Assembly: GCA_017501805.1 (NCBI GenBank)
Contig: JAFVWG010000261.1
Span: forward strand, 1 to 17,958
Reading direction: 5' to 3'
DNA from: Oscillospiraceae bacterium
GTDB taxonomy: Bacteria; Bacillota; Clostridia; Oscillospirales; Oscillospiraceae
DNA length: 17,958 bases
The notes under the pieces were generated by a model that made no database searches, had not been told where the DNA came from, and saw only the letters and a list, made by a program, of their open reading frames with translations. A program made the translations under genes and the position numbers. Shown here piece by piece: positions 1 to 7,432 of this stretch. Each line of letters begins with the position of its first letter. Position 1 is the stretch's first letter.

Positions 1-28
1 AAAGAAAATCGGAAAGGATGCGATCTGT

Positions 29-1549
29 ATGGAACGAATCAAAATCGGCTGGGCGAAGCGTGAGATCTCGATGGAGGGACCGCTCCAGATCCCCGGACAG
101 ACCTACCTGCGGATTTCCGAGGGTATCCACGATCCGCTGTACGCCACGGCGCTGTGCCTGGACGGCGGTGCGGGACAGGACGCCGCCATTCTGGTCACGA
201 CGGACGTGACTGTTCTGCGTGCCGGCGTGGTCGATATGGTTATGAAGAAGGTTGCGGAGAGGGATCCGTCGATTCCGCTCGATGCGATCGTGATCGGTGC
301 AACGCACACCCACGAGGCCGGCCCGATGAACGAGGTCGACAATCCCGTTTCGGCAGACGGACAGGAATACTTCGACGGAAAGACCTACAAGCCGTTCTTT
401 GCAGAGCGCACCGCGGAGGCGATCGTCGAAGCGTGGAATACCAGAAAGCCCGGCGGCTTCGCCTACGGCTACGGCTATGCCGTCGTCGCGCATCAGCGCC
501 GCGCGGTCTATTTTGAAGATATGTCCAAGGTCAGACCGAACGCCGTTGCGCCGAACGGACACGGCGTGATGTACGGCAAGACCAATGATCCGCTCTTCTC
601 CCACTATGAGTCGGGCGCGGATCACTTCCTCAACGCGCTGTTCACCTTTGACGAGAACGACAAGCTGACCGGCATGATCGTGAACGTTCCCTGCCCCAGT
701 CAGACCTCCGAGCATCTCACGAAGCTGTCCGCGGACTTCTGGTGCGAAGTGCGCGCGGGCGTGAAAAAGGAGTACGGCGAGGATGTGTTCGTTCTGCCGC
801 AGTGTGCCGCTGCGGGCGACCTCGCGCCGCGCATCCTGCACTATCTGAACGCGCAGCAGCGCCGTATGCGGCTGAAGTACGGCATTGAATACGATCAGGA
901 AAACGCCAAGCGCGGCACGGAAGACCAGAAGAACAAGGCCTTTGCCGAGCGCAGGGACATCGCCGAGCGCATCCTTGACGGCGTCCGCGACGTGTATGGC
1001 TGGGCAAAGAAGGAAATTTACCGCGAAGTGCCGCTGCGGCACATCGTCCGCACGCTGCAGCTTCCGAAGCGTATGATCACGGATGAAGAGGCGCAGTGGT
1101 GCCGCGACACCATCAAGCAGATGGAAGACCTCGTCCCCGAAGCGGGCAAGGCGACGGCGGACGAGATCCGCTTTGCCGCCAGCCGCGCGGCCGCGGTGCG
1201 CGGACGCAACGAACGCGCGCTGAAGAAGTACGAGGATCAGAAGAACGCACCGACGCTGCCGTCGCGGGTGCACACCATCCGACTCGGCGATATCGCCTTT
1301 GCGACGAACCGCTTCGAGCTCTACATCGACTATCAGCACCGTATTCAGGCGCGCAGCCCGTTCCTGCAGACCTTCATCGTCCAGCTCACGGGCGACGGCA
1401 ATGTGGACGGCGGCTCGTATCTGCCCACGCAGCGCGGACTGGAGAACAAGGGCTATTCCGCCTCGATCTTCTGCAACATCTGCGGCCCGGAGGGCGGACA
1501 GACGCTCGTCGAACAGACGCTGGAAATGCTGGAAGAACTGGCAGACTGA
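29..1549 (+). CDS. Neutral-ceramidase-superfamily protein, substrate unknown
   Basis: 506 aa. The N-terminal two thirds resemble the neutral/alkaline non-lysosomal ceramidase fold: a start of the type IGWAKREIS, a strand run ending in GATHTHEAGP (His93 and His95, candidate zinc ligands), and a QCAAAGDLAPR segment at about 258-268 that matches the GDxSP nucleophile motif. In true ceramidases that motif carries the catalytic Ser; here the position is Ala266. Where ceramidases have a His after the N-x-x-C strand, this protein reads NVPCPSQ. It therefore probably does not cleave ceramide by the known mechanism. There is no signal peptide, so it should be cytoplasmic. The start is chosen because GGAAAGG lies 11 bases upstream of this ATG; the ATG at 18 is in another frame. 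A terminator follows directly, so it ends its transcript; what lies upstream is outside the window. The family-level call is good, the function is unknown. Confidence 0.72.
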   Translation: MERIKIGWAKREISMEGPLQIPGQTYLRISEGIHDPLYATALCLDGGAGQDAAILVTTDVTVLRAGVVDMVMKKVAERDPSIPLDAIVIGATHTHEAGPMNEVDNPVSADGQEYFDGKTYKPFFAERTAEAIVEAWNTRKPGGFAYGYGYAVVAHQRRAVYFEDMSKVRPNAVAPNGHGVMYGKTNDPLFSHYESGADHFLNALFTFDENDKLTGMIVNVPCPSQTSEHLTKLSADFWCEVRAGVKKEYGEDVFVLPQCAAAGDLAPRILHYLNAQQRRMRLKYGIEYDQENAKRGTEDQKNKAFAERRDIAERILDGVRDVYGWAKKEIYREVPLRHIVRTLQLPKRMITDEEAQWCRDTIKQMEDLVPEAGKATADEIRFAASRAAAVRGRNERALKKYEDQKNAPTLPSRVHTIRLGDIAFATNRFELYIDYQHRIQARSPFLQTFIVQLTGDGNVDGGSYLPTQRGLENKGYSASIFCNICGPEGGQTLVEQTLEMLEELAD

Positions 1550-1565
1550 TACATACAGGCAGAAA

Positions 1566-1600
1566 GCAGGCTCTCCGTGGGAGAGCCTGCTTTTCTTGTT
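1566..1600 (+). terminator. Rho-independent terminator of the ceramidase-like gene
   Basis: Perfect 11-bp stem (1566-1576 with 1580-1590), 3-base loop GTG, then TTTTCTTGTT. It starts 16 bases after the stop codon. Confidence 0.9.
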
Positions 1601-1917
1601 GCCGCGAGCGGCAAAAATAGTGAAGAGGGAAAAGTGAATAGTGAAGAGAAGTGGTGTTCCGCGAAGCGGAACGGATCACACCTCATCCACCGCAAGCGGT
1701 CCCCCTGTCTCGCTGCGGCTCGGTCCCGCCGCGGCTCTGATATGCCACCGGCATATCATTCACTACCGCGGCGCACGCTTCGCGTACCCATAGGGAGAGG
1801 CAAGAGACGGGGAGTCCACCTCATCCGTCTGCGGCTTTGCCGCAGCCACCTTCCCCTCAAGGGGAAGGCTTCTTTGTGTGCCGCTTTACGGCGGTGCGCC
1901 GAAACGACGGGAATCCC
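1601..1917. repeat. Intergenic mosaic of short palindromes and repeat units
   Basis: No credible gene. The stretch holds a run of hairpins: 1601-1612 (GCCGC/GCGGC), 1656-1672 (GTTCCGC-gaa-GCGGAAC), 1689-1700 (ACCGC/GCGGT), 1738-1758 (9-bp TGATATGCC stem), 1829-1845 (CTGCGGC-ttt-GCCGCAG) and 1849-1868 (CCTTCCCCT/AGGGGAAGG). The word CACCTCATCC occurs twice (1679-1688 and 1817-1826), each time leading into a GC hairpin, which suggests two units of one repeat family. 1617-1651 is a purine-rich tract. 1777-1799 is repeated exactly at 16708-16730, and 1656-1672 has a relative at 17710-17726. I recall similar intergenic palindromes in Faecalibacterium/Ruminococcus-type genomes, but could not run a search here. 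Confidence 0.7.
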
Positions 1918-1946
1918 TTGACAAATCGTGGAAAAGCGGGTATAGG
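1918..1946 (+). promoter_or_regulatory. Sigma-A promoter of malQ
   Basis: A perfect -35 TTGACA (1918-1923), a 17-base spacer, and -10 TATAGG (1941-1946). It lies 38 bases upstream of the malQ start, with the RBS AAGGAG at 1968-1973 in between. No operator or cre-like site is obvious. Confidence 0.78.
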
Positions 1947-1983
1947 TAGAGCAAAGACTGACTCCACAAGGAGCGATAGACCT

Positions 1984-3486
1984 ATGAAACGATCCTCCGG
2001 CATTCTGATGCCGATCTCTTCGCTGCCGTCCCCGCATGGGATCGGCACATTTGGAAAAGCGGCGTACGCGTTCGCGGATTTTCTGCACGCCGCGGGACAG
2101 ACATACTGGCAGGTGCTTCCCCTCGGTCCGACCGGCTACGGGGACTCGCCCTACCAGAGCTTTTCCACCTTTGCGGGAAATCCCTACTTTATCGACCTCG
2201 ATCTGCTTGTCCGCGACAAGCTGCTGACCAAAAAGGAGGTCGCCGCCTGCGACGCAGACGGCGATCCCGCGCGCGTGGACTACGGACGGCTCTACACGAC
2301 GCGCTTTGCCCTGCTTGAACAGGCGAAGGCGCGCGGCTGGGAACGGGAGCGGGATAAAATTTCCGCGTTTGAAAAGGAGAACGCCGACTGGCTGGCGGAC
2401 TACGCGCTGTTTATGGCGCTGAAAAGAAAGCATAAGATGCGTCCCTGGACCGAGTGGCCGGAGGAGATCCGTCTGCGCAGACCGGATGCGCTGGAGCGCA
2501 GCCGCACGGAGCTGCGGGAGGATATAGAACTCTTCACCTATATTCAGTTCCTCTTCTTCCGCCAGTGGCGTGCGCTGAAGGAATACCTCGAAAAGCTCGG
2601 TATTCGGGTCATCGGAGATCTGCCGATCTATGTTGCGCCCGACAGCGCGGATGTGTGGGCGGAGCCGCAGTGGTTCCGGCTGGACGAGGACAACCTCCCC
2701 ACGGCCGTTGCGGGCGTACCGCCGGATTATTTCTCCGAGGACGGGCAGTTCTGGGGGAATCCCATCTACGACTACGATGCGCTGCGGAAGGACGGCTACG
2801 GCTGGTGGATCCGCCGCGTGGCGGGCGCGGCGAAGCTTTTTGATGTGATCCGCATCGACCATTTCCGCGCCTTTGCGAGCTACTGGTCCGTCCCCGCGGG
2901 CGAAACGACCGCGAAGAACGGAAAATGGATCAAAGGTCCGGGGCTTGATCTCGTGGGTCGGCTGACGGACTGGTTCTGCGATGTTTCCTTCATCGCGGAG
3001 GATCTCGGCGTGCTCTCGCCGGATGTGAACGAGCTGCTGAAGGCGTCGGGGCTTCCCGGTATGAAGGTGCTGCAGTTTGCCTTTGACGCGAAGACGGAGA
3101 GCGACTATCTGCCGCACCGCTATGACGCGCACTGCGTCTGCTACACCGGCACGCACGACAACACGACGCTGGCGGCGTGGTTCGACGAGGCGAAGCCCGC
3201 GGACGTCAGAAAGGCGATCCGCTACCTTGGGCTGAACGAACGCGAAGGCTTCCGCGAGGGCGTGCTCCGCGGCGGAATGGGAAGCACTGCGACGCTGTTT
3301 GTGGCGCAGATGCAGGACTGGCTCGGTCTCGGCGGCGATGCGCGGATGAACACGCCCGGAAAGCCGGACGGCAACTGGCAGTGGCGTATGCTGCCGGGGG
3401 CGGCGACAAAACGGCTGGCGAAGGAAATCCTGGAAATGACCAAACTGTACGGAAGATACGAAGAGGAGGAAGACGATGCTCGGTAA
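1984..3486 (+). CDS. malQ: 4-alpha-glucanotransferase (amylomaltase, GH77)
   Basis: 500 aa, the usual length of the short Thermus-type amylomaltases. It moves alpha-1,4-glucan segments between maltooligosaccharides in the cytoplasm, releasing glucose and building longer chains for phosphorylase. The three GH77 catalytic acids are visible: Asp292 in IRIDHFR (nucleophile), Glu339 in FIAEDLG (acid/base) and Asp392 in YTGTHDN. Other family blocks are SSLPSPHGIGTFG near the N-terminus, WQVLPLGPTGYGDSPYQS, and GDLPIYVAPDSADVW. The frame is open upstream to 1837, but the start at 1984 fits the family N-terminus (MKRSSGILMP) and has AAGGAG 10 bases before it. The stop overlaps the next gene by 11 bases, so the two are co-transcribed and probably translationally coupled. 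The C-terminus ends in an acidic EEEEDD run. Confidence 0.97.
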   Translation: MKRSSGILMPISSLPSPHGIGTFGKAAYAFADFLHAAGQTYWQVLPLGPTGYGDSPYQSFSTFAGNPYFIDLDLLVRDKLLTKKEVAACDADGDPARVDYGRLYTTRFALLEQAKARGWERERDKISAFEKENADWLADYALFMALKRKHKMRPWTEWPEEIRLRRPDALERSRTELREDIELFTYIQFLFFRQWRALKEYLEKLGIRVIGDLPIYVAPDSADVWAEPQWFRLDEDNLPTAVAGVPPDYFSEDGQFWGNPIYDYDALRKDGYGWWIRRVAGAAKLFDVIRIDHFRAFASYWSVPAGETTAKNGKWIKGPGLDLVGRLTDWFCDVSFIAEDLGVLSPDVNELLKASGLPGMKVLQFAFDAKTESDYLPHRYDAHCVCYTGTHDNTTLAAWFDEAKPADVRKAIRYLGLNEREGFREGVLRGGMGSTATLFVAQMQDWLGLGGDARMNTPGKPDGNWQWRMLPGAATKRLAKEILEMTKLYGRYEEEEDDAR

Positions 3487-4642
3487 TTTTACATACTGCA
3501 ATCCCACGCGGCTCTATTTCGGTGAGGACTCGCTGCAGTTCCTCAAGGGAGAGCTTGCCAAATACGGACCCGTCGTGCAGCTCATTTACGGCGGCGGCTC
3601 GATCAAGAAAAACGGCATTTACGATCAGGTGATCGCCATCCTCGCGGACTGCGGCAAGACGGTCGTGGAGGACGCGGGCGTGATGCCCAATCCCACTGTG
3701 GAAAAGCTGTACGAGGGTGTGAAGATCGCCCGCGAGAACAAGGTCGATCTGCTCCTCGCCGTCGGCGGCGGCTCCGTCTGCGACTACGCGAAGGCGGTCT
3801 CCGTCTCGATCCGCTGCGAGGAAGATCCGTGGGAGAAATATTACCTGCGCGAGGAAGAGCCGGACTGCGAGATCGTCCCGGTCGGCTGCGTGCTGACGAT
3901 GGTCGGCACGGGCTCGGAGATGAACGGCGGCGCCGTCATCACCAACCACGCGCAGAAGCGCAAGATCGGACACGTTTTCGGTGATGAGGTTTTCCCGAAG
4001 TTCACGATCCTCAACCCGCTGTTCACTTACACGCTGCCCAAATATCAGATGGTCGCGGGCATCTATGACATTTTCAGCCACATCAGCGAGCAGTATTTCT
4101 CCGGCGAGGACGACAACACCTCCGACTATGTGATGGAAGGACTGTACCGCTCGCTCGTGCACAGCTCCCGCATCGCCTTCCGTGATCCGGAAAACTACGA
4201 GGCGCGCAGCAACATCATGTGGACGGCGACCTGGGCGCTCAACACGATGGTGGCGAAGGGAAAAGCGACCGACTGGATGGTGCATATGCTCGGACAGTCC
4301 GTCGGCGCTTACACCGATGCGACGCACGGTATGACGCTCGCGGCGGTGTCGCTGCCGTATTATCGGCACATCCTGCCCTATGGGCTGAAGAAATTCGTCC
4401 GCTTCGCGCAGAATGTCTGGGGCGTTTCGCCCGAGGGAAAGACCGACGAGGCGATCGCAAAAGAGGGTCTTGCGGCGATGGAAGCGTGGATGCGCGAGCT
4501 GGGACTCGTGATGAAGATCTCCGATCTCGGCGCGACAAAGGAAATGCTCGAGGGGATCGCGGACGGCGTGTTCCTGCTCAGCGGCGGCTACAAGCAGCTG
4601 AGCCGCGAGGATGTTCTGCAGATCCTGCGCGAGAGCATGTAA
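3476..4642 (+). CDS. Iron-containing alcohol dehydrogenase, butanol dehydrogenase (BdhA/YqhD) type
   Basis: 388 aa, full length for family III metal-dependent alcohol dehydrogenases. It reduces aldehydes such as butyraldehyde to alcohols in the cytoplasm and so disposes of reducing equivalents. Cofactor motifs are GGGS at 39-42, PNP at 71-73 and GGGS at 97-100. Metal ligands appear as Asp198 and His202 (DIFSH), His270 (HMLGQ) and His284 (DATHGM). The N-terminal YGGGSIKKNGIYDQV block resembles the NADPH-linked YqhD and clostridial butanol dehydrogenases, so NADPH preference is plausible but inferred. Its RBS GAGGAGG lies inside the end of malQ. The physiological substrate cannot be read from sequence, and the link to malQ may be only co-regulation of carbohydrate fermentation. 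Confidence 0.93.
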   Translation: MLGNFTYCNPTRLYFGEDSLQFLKGELAKYGPVVQLIYGGGSIKKNGIYDQVIAILADCGKTVVEDAGVMPNPTVEKLYEGVKIARENKVDLLLAVGGGSVCDYAKAVSVSIRCEEDPWEKYYLREEEPDCEIVPVGCVLTMVGTGSEMNGGAVITNHAQKRKIGHVFGDEVFPKFTILNPLFTYTLPKYQMVAGIYDIFSHISEQYFSGEDDNTSDYVMEGLYRSLVHSSRIAFRDPENYEARSNIMWTATWALNTMVAKGKATDWMVHMLGQSVGAYTDATHGMTLAAVSLPYYRHILPYGLKKFVRFAQNVWGVSPEGKTDEAIAKEGLAAMEAWMRELGLVMKISDLGATKEMLEGIADGVFLLSGGYKQLSREDVLQILRESM

Positions 4643-4652
4643 ACAAAAACGA

Positions 4653-4693
4653 CCGCCTCTTTGCCGATATTGGGCAAAGAGGCGGATTTCTTT
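4653..4693 (+). terminator. Terminator of the malQ-adh operon
   Basis: Perfect 13-bp stem CCGCCTCTTTGCC (4653-4665) with 4673-4685, 7-base loop, then ATTTCTTT. The U tract is broken but the stem is strong. Confidence 0.85.
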
Positions 4694-4704
4694 GCCGATT
4701 CGCC

Positions 4705-4733
4705 TTGCGCTCGCGGGACAGCTTTGCTATAAT
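4705..4733 (+). promoter_or_regulatory. Extended -10 promoter of the aminotransferase gene
   Basis: A perfect TATAAT (4728-4733) preceded by the extended -10 TG (4725-4726), with a weak -35 TTGCGC (4705-4710) at 17 bases. It sits between the adh terminator and the aminotransferase RBS (AGGAGG, 4775-4780). Confidence 0.8.
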
Positions 4734-4787
4734 GACCGTATATTTGTGAAATGATGGGCGGACTTTGCCCGAACAGGAGGAAACGAT

Positions 4788-6071
4788 ATGTCGAAAATTG
4801 CGTATGCCGCGCTTTCCGCTGCCGATGTGAACCGGGAGTTTGACGCTGTTTCCAAACTCTACGAGGGTCTCAAGGCGAAAAACCTCAAGCTGGATATGTC
4901 CCGCGGCAAGCCCAGCAAGGCACAGCTGGATATGACGAGCGATATGCTCACCACGCTGTCCGACCCCGCGCAGTGCCTGTCCGATGGACTGGATGTGCGG
5001 AACTACGGCGAGCTTGCCGGCATCCCCGCCGCGAAGAAGCTCTTCGCGGAGATCCTCGGCTGCAGACCCGAGGAGTGCTACGTCGGCGGAAATGCGAGCC
5101 TGACGCTGATGTACGACCTGATCTCCAAGGCTTTCACCCACGGACTCAAAAATTCCGACACGCCCTGGTGCAAGCTGGACAAGGTGAAGTTCCTTTGCCC
5201 CGCACCCGGCTACGACCGCCATTTCCGCATTACGGAATCTTTCGGCTGCGAGCTTATCACCGTTCCGATGACTGCGGAAGGACCCGATATGGACTTCGTT
5301 GAGGAGCAGGTGAAAGATCCCGCCGTCAAGGGCATCTGGTGCGTGCCGAAGTACTCCAACCCCGACGGAATCATCTATTCCGCCGAGACCATCCGCCGCT
5401 TCGCGGAGCTCAAGCCTGCCGCGAAGGATTTTGCCCTGATGTGGGACAACGCCTACTGCGTCCACGAGTTTACGGGCGACTATGTTCCGTTCCCCGATAT
5501 CATTTCGCTTTGCCGCGAGGCGGGCAATCCCGATATGGTCTATGAATTCGCATCCACCTCGAAGATCACCTTCCCCGGCGCGGGCATCTCCGTGATGGCC
5601 GCCAGCGAGGAGAACATCGCGTATCTGCTGAAGCTCATCGGCGTGCAGTCGATCTCCTGCGATAAGGTCAACCAGCTGCGCCACGTCCTTTACCTCAAGG
5701 ATATGGAGGGAACGCTCGCGCTGATGAAGAAGCACGCGGCGATCATGGGACCGAAGTTCCTCTGCGTGCTGGATATGCTCGATGCGGAGATCGCACCGCT
5801 CGGCATCGCCGAATGGCAGCGCCCGACGGGCGGCTACTTCGTCTCCGTCAACACCGCAAAGGGGCTTGCCAAGCGCACGCTGGAGCTGTGCAGGGAAGCG
5901 GGCGTCGTGATGACCTCCGCAGGCGCGACCTTCCCCTACGGCGTCGATCCCGAGGACCGCAACATCCGCATCGCACCGAGCCTGCCTCCCGTTGAGGAGC
6001 TGAAGGCCGCGATGGAGGTGTTCTGCGTCAGCCTGCGCCTTGCCGCGCTGGAGCAGATGCTTGCAAAATAA
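4788..6071 (+). CDS. PLP-dependent aminotransferase, aspartate aminotransferase Ic / MocR-like class
   Basis: 427 aa, full length. The N-terminal part (YEGLKAKNLKLDMSRGKPS, then LDVRNYGELAGIPAAKKLF) and the CPAPGYDRHF block are typical of the Aminotran_MocR family, which includes the subgroup Ic aspartate aminotransferases of actinobacteria. It would swap amino groups between aspartate (or a related amino acid) and 2-oxoglutarate using pyridoxal phosphate. Visible cofactor residues are Asp220 and Tyr223 in MWDNAY (Asp binds the pyridine nitrogen) and Lys259 in STSKITFPGAG (Schiff-base lysine). There is no DNA-binding domain, so it is an enzyme and not a MocR regulator. It is a single-gene unit with its own promoter, an AGGAGG RBS 7 bases before the ATG, and its own terminator. 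Exact amino donor is not determinable. Confidence 0.92.
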   Translation: MSKIAYAALSAADVNREFDAVSKLYEGLKAKNLKLDMSRGKPSKAQLDMTSDMLTTLSDPAQCLSDGLDVRNYGELAGIPAAKKLFAEILGCRPEECYVGGNASLTLMYDLISKAFTHGLKNSDTPWCKLDKVKFLCPAPGYDRHFRITESFGCELITVPMTAEGPDMDFVEEQVKDPAVKGIWCVPKYSNPDGIIYSAETIRRFAELKPAAKDFALMWDNAYCVHEFTGDYVPFPDIISLCREAGNPDMVYEFASTSKITFPGAGISVMAASEENIAYLLKLIGVQSISCDKVNQLRHVLYLKDMEGTLALMKKHAAIMGPKFLCVLDMLDAEIAPLGIAEWQRPTGGYFVSVNTAKGLAKRTLELCREAGVVMTSAGATFPYGVDPEDRNIRIAPSLPPVEELKAAMEVFCVSLRLAALEQMLAK

Positions 6072-6120
6072 CAACGAAAAGAAACTGCCCGAGAAAGTCT
6101 CGCACGGACACGGAATACGG

Positions 6121-6156
6121 AAAACAGGGACAGCAAAACGCTGTCCCTGTTTTTTT
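6121..6156 (+). terminator. Terminator of the aminotransferase gene
   Basis: 11-bp stem ACAGGGACAGC (6124-6134) with 6140-6150, loop AAAAC, followed by seven Ts. The arms are identical to those of the terminator at 16641-16668. Confidence 0.93.
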
Positions 6157-6157
6157 A

Positions 6158-6425
6158 TGCAAAATTACGGTGTGCCGCAAGCGGCAGATTGAAATACTGC
6201 CTTCGGCAGGCGGATGGGCAATGCCCATCCCTACGGCGGTGGATCGGGATTGCTGCGGAGAAATTCCGCGGCTGTGTCGTAGGGACGAGCATTGCTCGTC
6301 CGCTTTTTTGCGGGCGATTGATCATCGCCCCTGCGGATGCGGCGGAAGCTTACGCGGAGGTATGGATCATTCCCGGTATGCTGTGCAGACGGCTCCCTCG
6401 GCAGAGGGAGCCGTCGCTGCGGTGA
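6158..6425. repeat. Chain of intergenic palindromes
   Basis: No credible gene in this stretch. Near-perfect palindromes follow one another: 6174-6185 (GCCGC/GCGGC), 6197-6209 (CTGCC/GGCAG), 6212-6230 (GGATGGGCA/TGCCCATCC), 6255-6269 (GCGGA/TCCGC), 6283-6301 (GGACGAGCA/TGCTCGTCC), 6312-6330 (GGGCGAT/ATCGCCC) and 6388-6415. The second and fourth-largest share the form 9 + 1 + 9 with a central GCA-n-TGC, and the words TCCCTACG (6228-6235) and CGTAGGGA (6278-6285) face each other as an inverted repeat. This looks like a composite of mobile or REP-like intergenic units between two convergent genes. Confidence 0.7.
6388..6415 (-). terminator. Possible terminator hairpin of the cysteine-rich gene
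   Basis: Perfect 12-bp stem GACGGCTCCCTC/GAGGGAGCCGTC with loop GGCA, 10 bases beyond the stop codon of the minus-strand gene. There is no U tract on the minus strand, so it may be a weak terminator or simply another copy of an intergenic palindrome. Confidence 0.4.
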
Positions 6426-7337
6426 TTATCTCAGAAAATCCGCCTTGTCGACGCAGACAAAATAGAAACGGTTCTCCGTGTCGTTCGTGAGGACGAGCAC
6501 CTGTCCGATGTTTCCGAGAACGGTCACGCCCGAAACCGACAGCGGACCTGCGTTCAGCGCGACGGCGCGGCCGGGGCAGATATTCGTATCGCTGCAGTTG
6601 CAGGGGTCGCAGCAGGGGTCGGGGTACGGCGGGCAGGAGGATTCGCAGCGCGGGCGGATGATGTTCTGCATCAGCGATTTCGCCGCCTGATAGTTCTGCG
6701 TCTGCAGTACTTCCGTATCGCCGACCGGCTCGAAGACGACGGCGGTCAGCGCACAGAGAGACACACGCGAGGCGAGCAGCCCCGTGTCCACAAAGCACGC
6801 AAGGGCTCCGTCGAGCGCCGTAACGAGCGCGGCATTCAGCGTTGCGCTGCCGGGCGTGATCTGCTCCTGCAGCACGGTGAGCCCTGCGATCAGCGCGGCA
6901 AGGTCTGCCGAGGTGGTCGTGTCCGCGTTGGCGGTGATCGCTTCAAACAGTCCGAGCAGACAGGTTTCGGCGGTGGTCGCCTGGGTCGGTGCGAAGACCG
7001 ATCCGGCAGCGTCTACGTAGTTGCAGTTGCAGGCGGTGAAGCCCGTGAAGGCCGCGGCGAGCGTATCGCTCAGGTTGTCATAGACAGCGGCCGTTGTGTC
7101 GGGACGGACGAGATTCGCGCCCACAACGTAATCCTCCGTAACGAACGCAAAGCTCTGGAAGTCGATGAGCGAGCTCAGACCGCTGCGGAGCAGCATCTGC
7201 AGCGCCTGCACCATACTTGCGCGGCAGGCGCAGGCCTCCGGCGTCTGCTGCACGCTTTCGACCTGTCGGGGCGGCGCCGGCATCGGCGGCGCAGGGGGTC
7301 TGCCCTGCCCGCCGGAGGTGCAATAGTAATCATTCAT
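6426..7337 (-). CDS. Cysteine-rich protein of unknown function
   Basis: 303 aa, not recognised as any named family. It contains 16 Cys. The N-terminus (1-30) is Gly/Pro rich with PPAPPMPAPP; then ACACR at 35-39, a helical stretch with DFQSFAFVTEDYVVG (59-73), CNC at 103-105, a Thr/Ala-rich middle (115-175), and a Cys/Pro cluster at 231-254 (Cys231, 235, 242, 243, 246, 248, 254). The last 45 residues are beta-like and end FYFVCVDKADFLR. No signal peptide or membrane segment is seen. The start is supported by AAAAGGAG 9 to 10 bases upstream. Cys/Pro-rich composition and a possible sporulation-type -10 upstream would suit a spore coat or surface-layer protein, but this is only a guess. It is a lone gene, convergent with the aminotransferase and divergent from the U32 operon. 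GC is like its neighbours. Confidence 0.85.
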   Translation of the reverse strand: MNDYYCTSGGQGRPPAPPMPAPPRQVESVQQTPEACACRASMVQALQMLLRSGLSSLIDFQSFAFVTEDYVVGANLVRPDTTAAVYDNLSDTLAAAFTGFTACNCNYVDAAGSVFAPTQATTAETCLLGLFEAITANADTTTSADLAALIAGLTVLQEQITPGSATLNAALVTALDGALACFVDTGLLASRVSLCALTAVVFEPVGDTEVLQTQNYQAAKSLMQNIIRPRCESSCPPYPDPCCDPCNCSDTNICPGRAVALNAGPLSVSGVTVLGNIGQVLVLTNDTENRFYFVCVDKADFLR

Positions 7338-7432
7338 AATTCACACACTCCTTTTCCACGATCAATCTATGCCCGTTTTGGGGATTTGTTGCGAAAAAAT
7401 CTGTGTTGCCACTTTTCTGACCGCTGAAAATA

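Noticed and set aside
1577..1921. 114-residue plus-strand frame in the first intergenic gap
   Set aside because: It runs through the terminator hairpin and the palindromic repeats, has no RBS and no sensible protein composition.
1550..1983. Riboswitch or T-box leader upstream of malQ
   Set aside because: The TTGACA/TATAGG promoter lies after the hairpins, leaving a leader of only about 30 bases, too short for a riboswitch.
1756..3507. 583-residue open frame on the minus strand opposite malQ
   Set aside because: It is the antisense shadow of a GC-rich gene: rich in Arg/His/Ala, no RBS, no family motif, and the plus strand carries all GH77 residues.
6158..6425. CRISPR-like array of repeats
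   Set aside because: The repeated elements are palindromes with different arm sequences and no constant repeat/spacer spacing; no cas genes nearby.
6170..6490. 106-residue plus-strand frame over the second palindrome region
   Set aside because: It translates palindromic repeats and overlaps the end of the well-supported minus-strand gene; no RBS.
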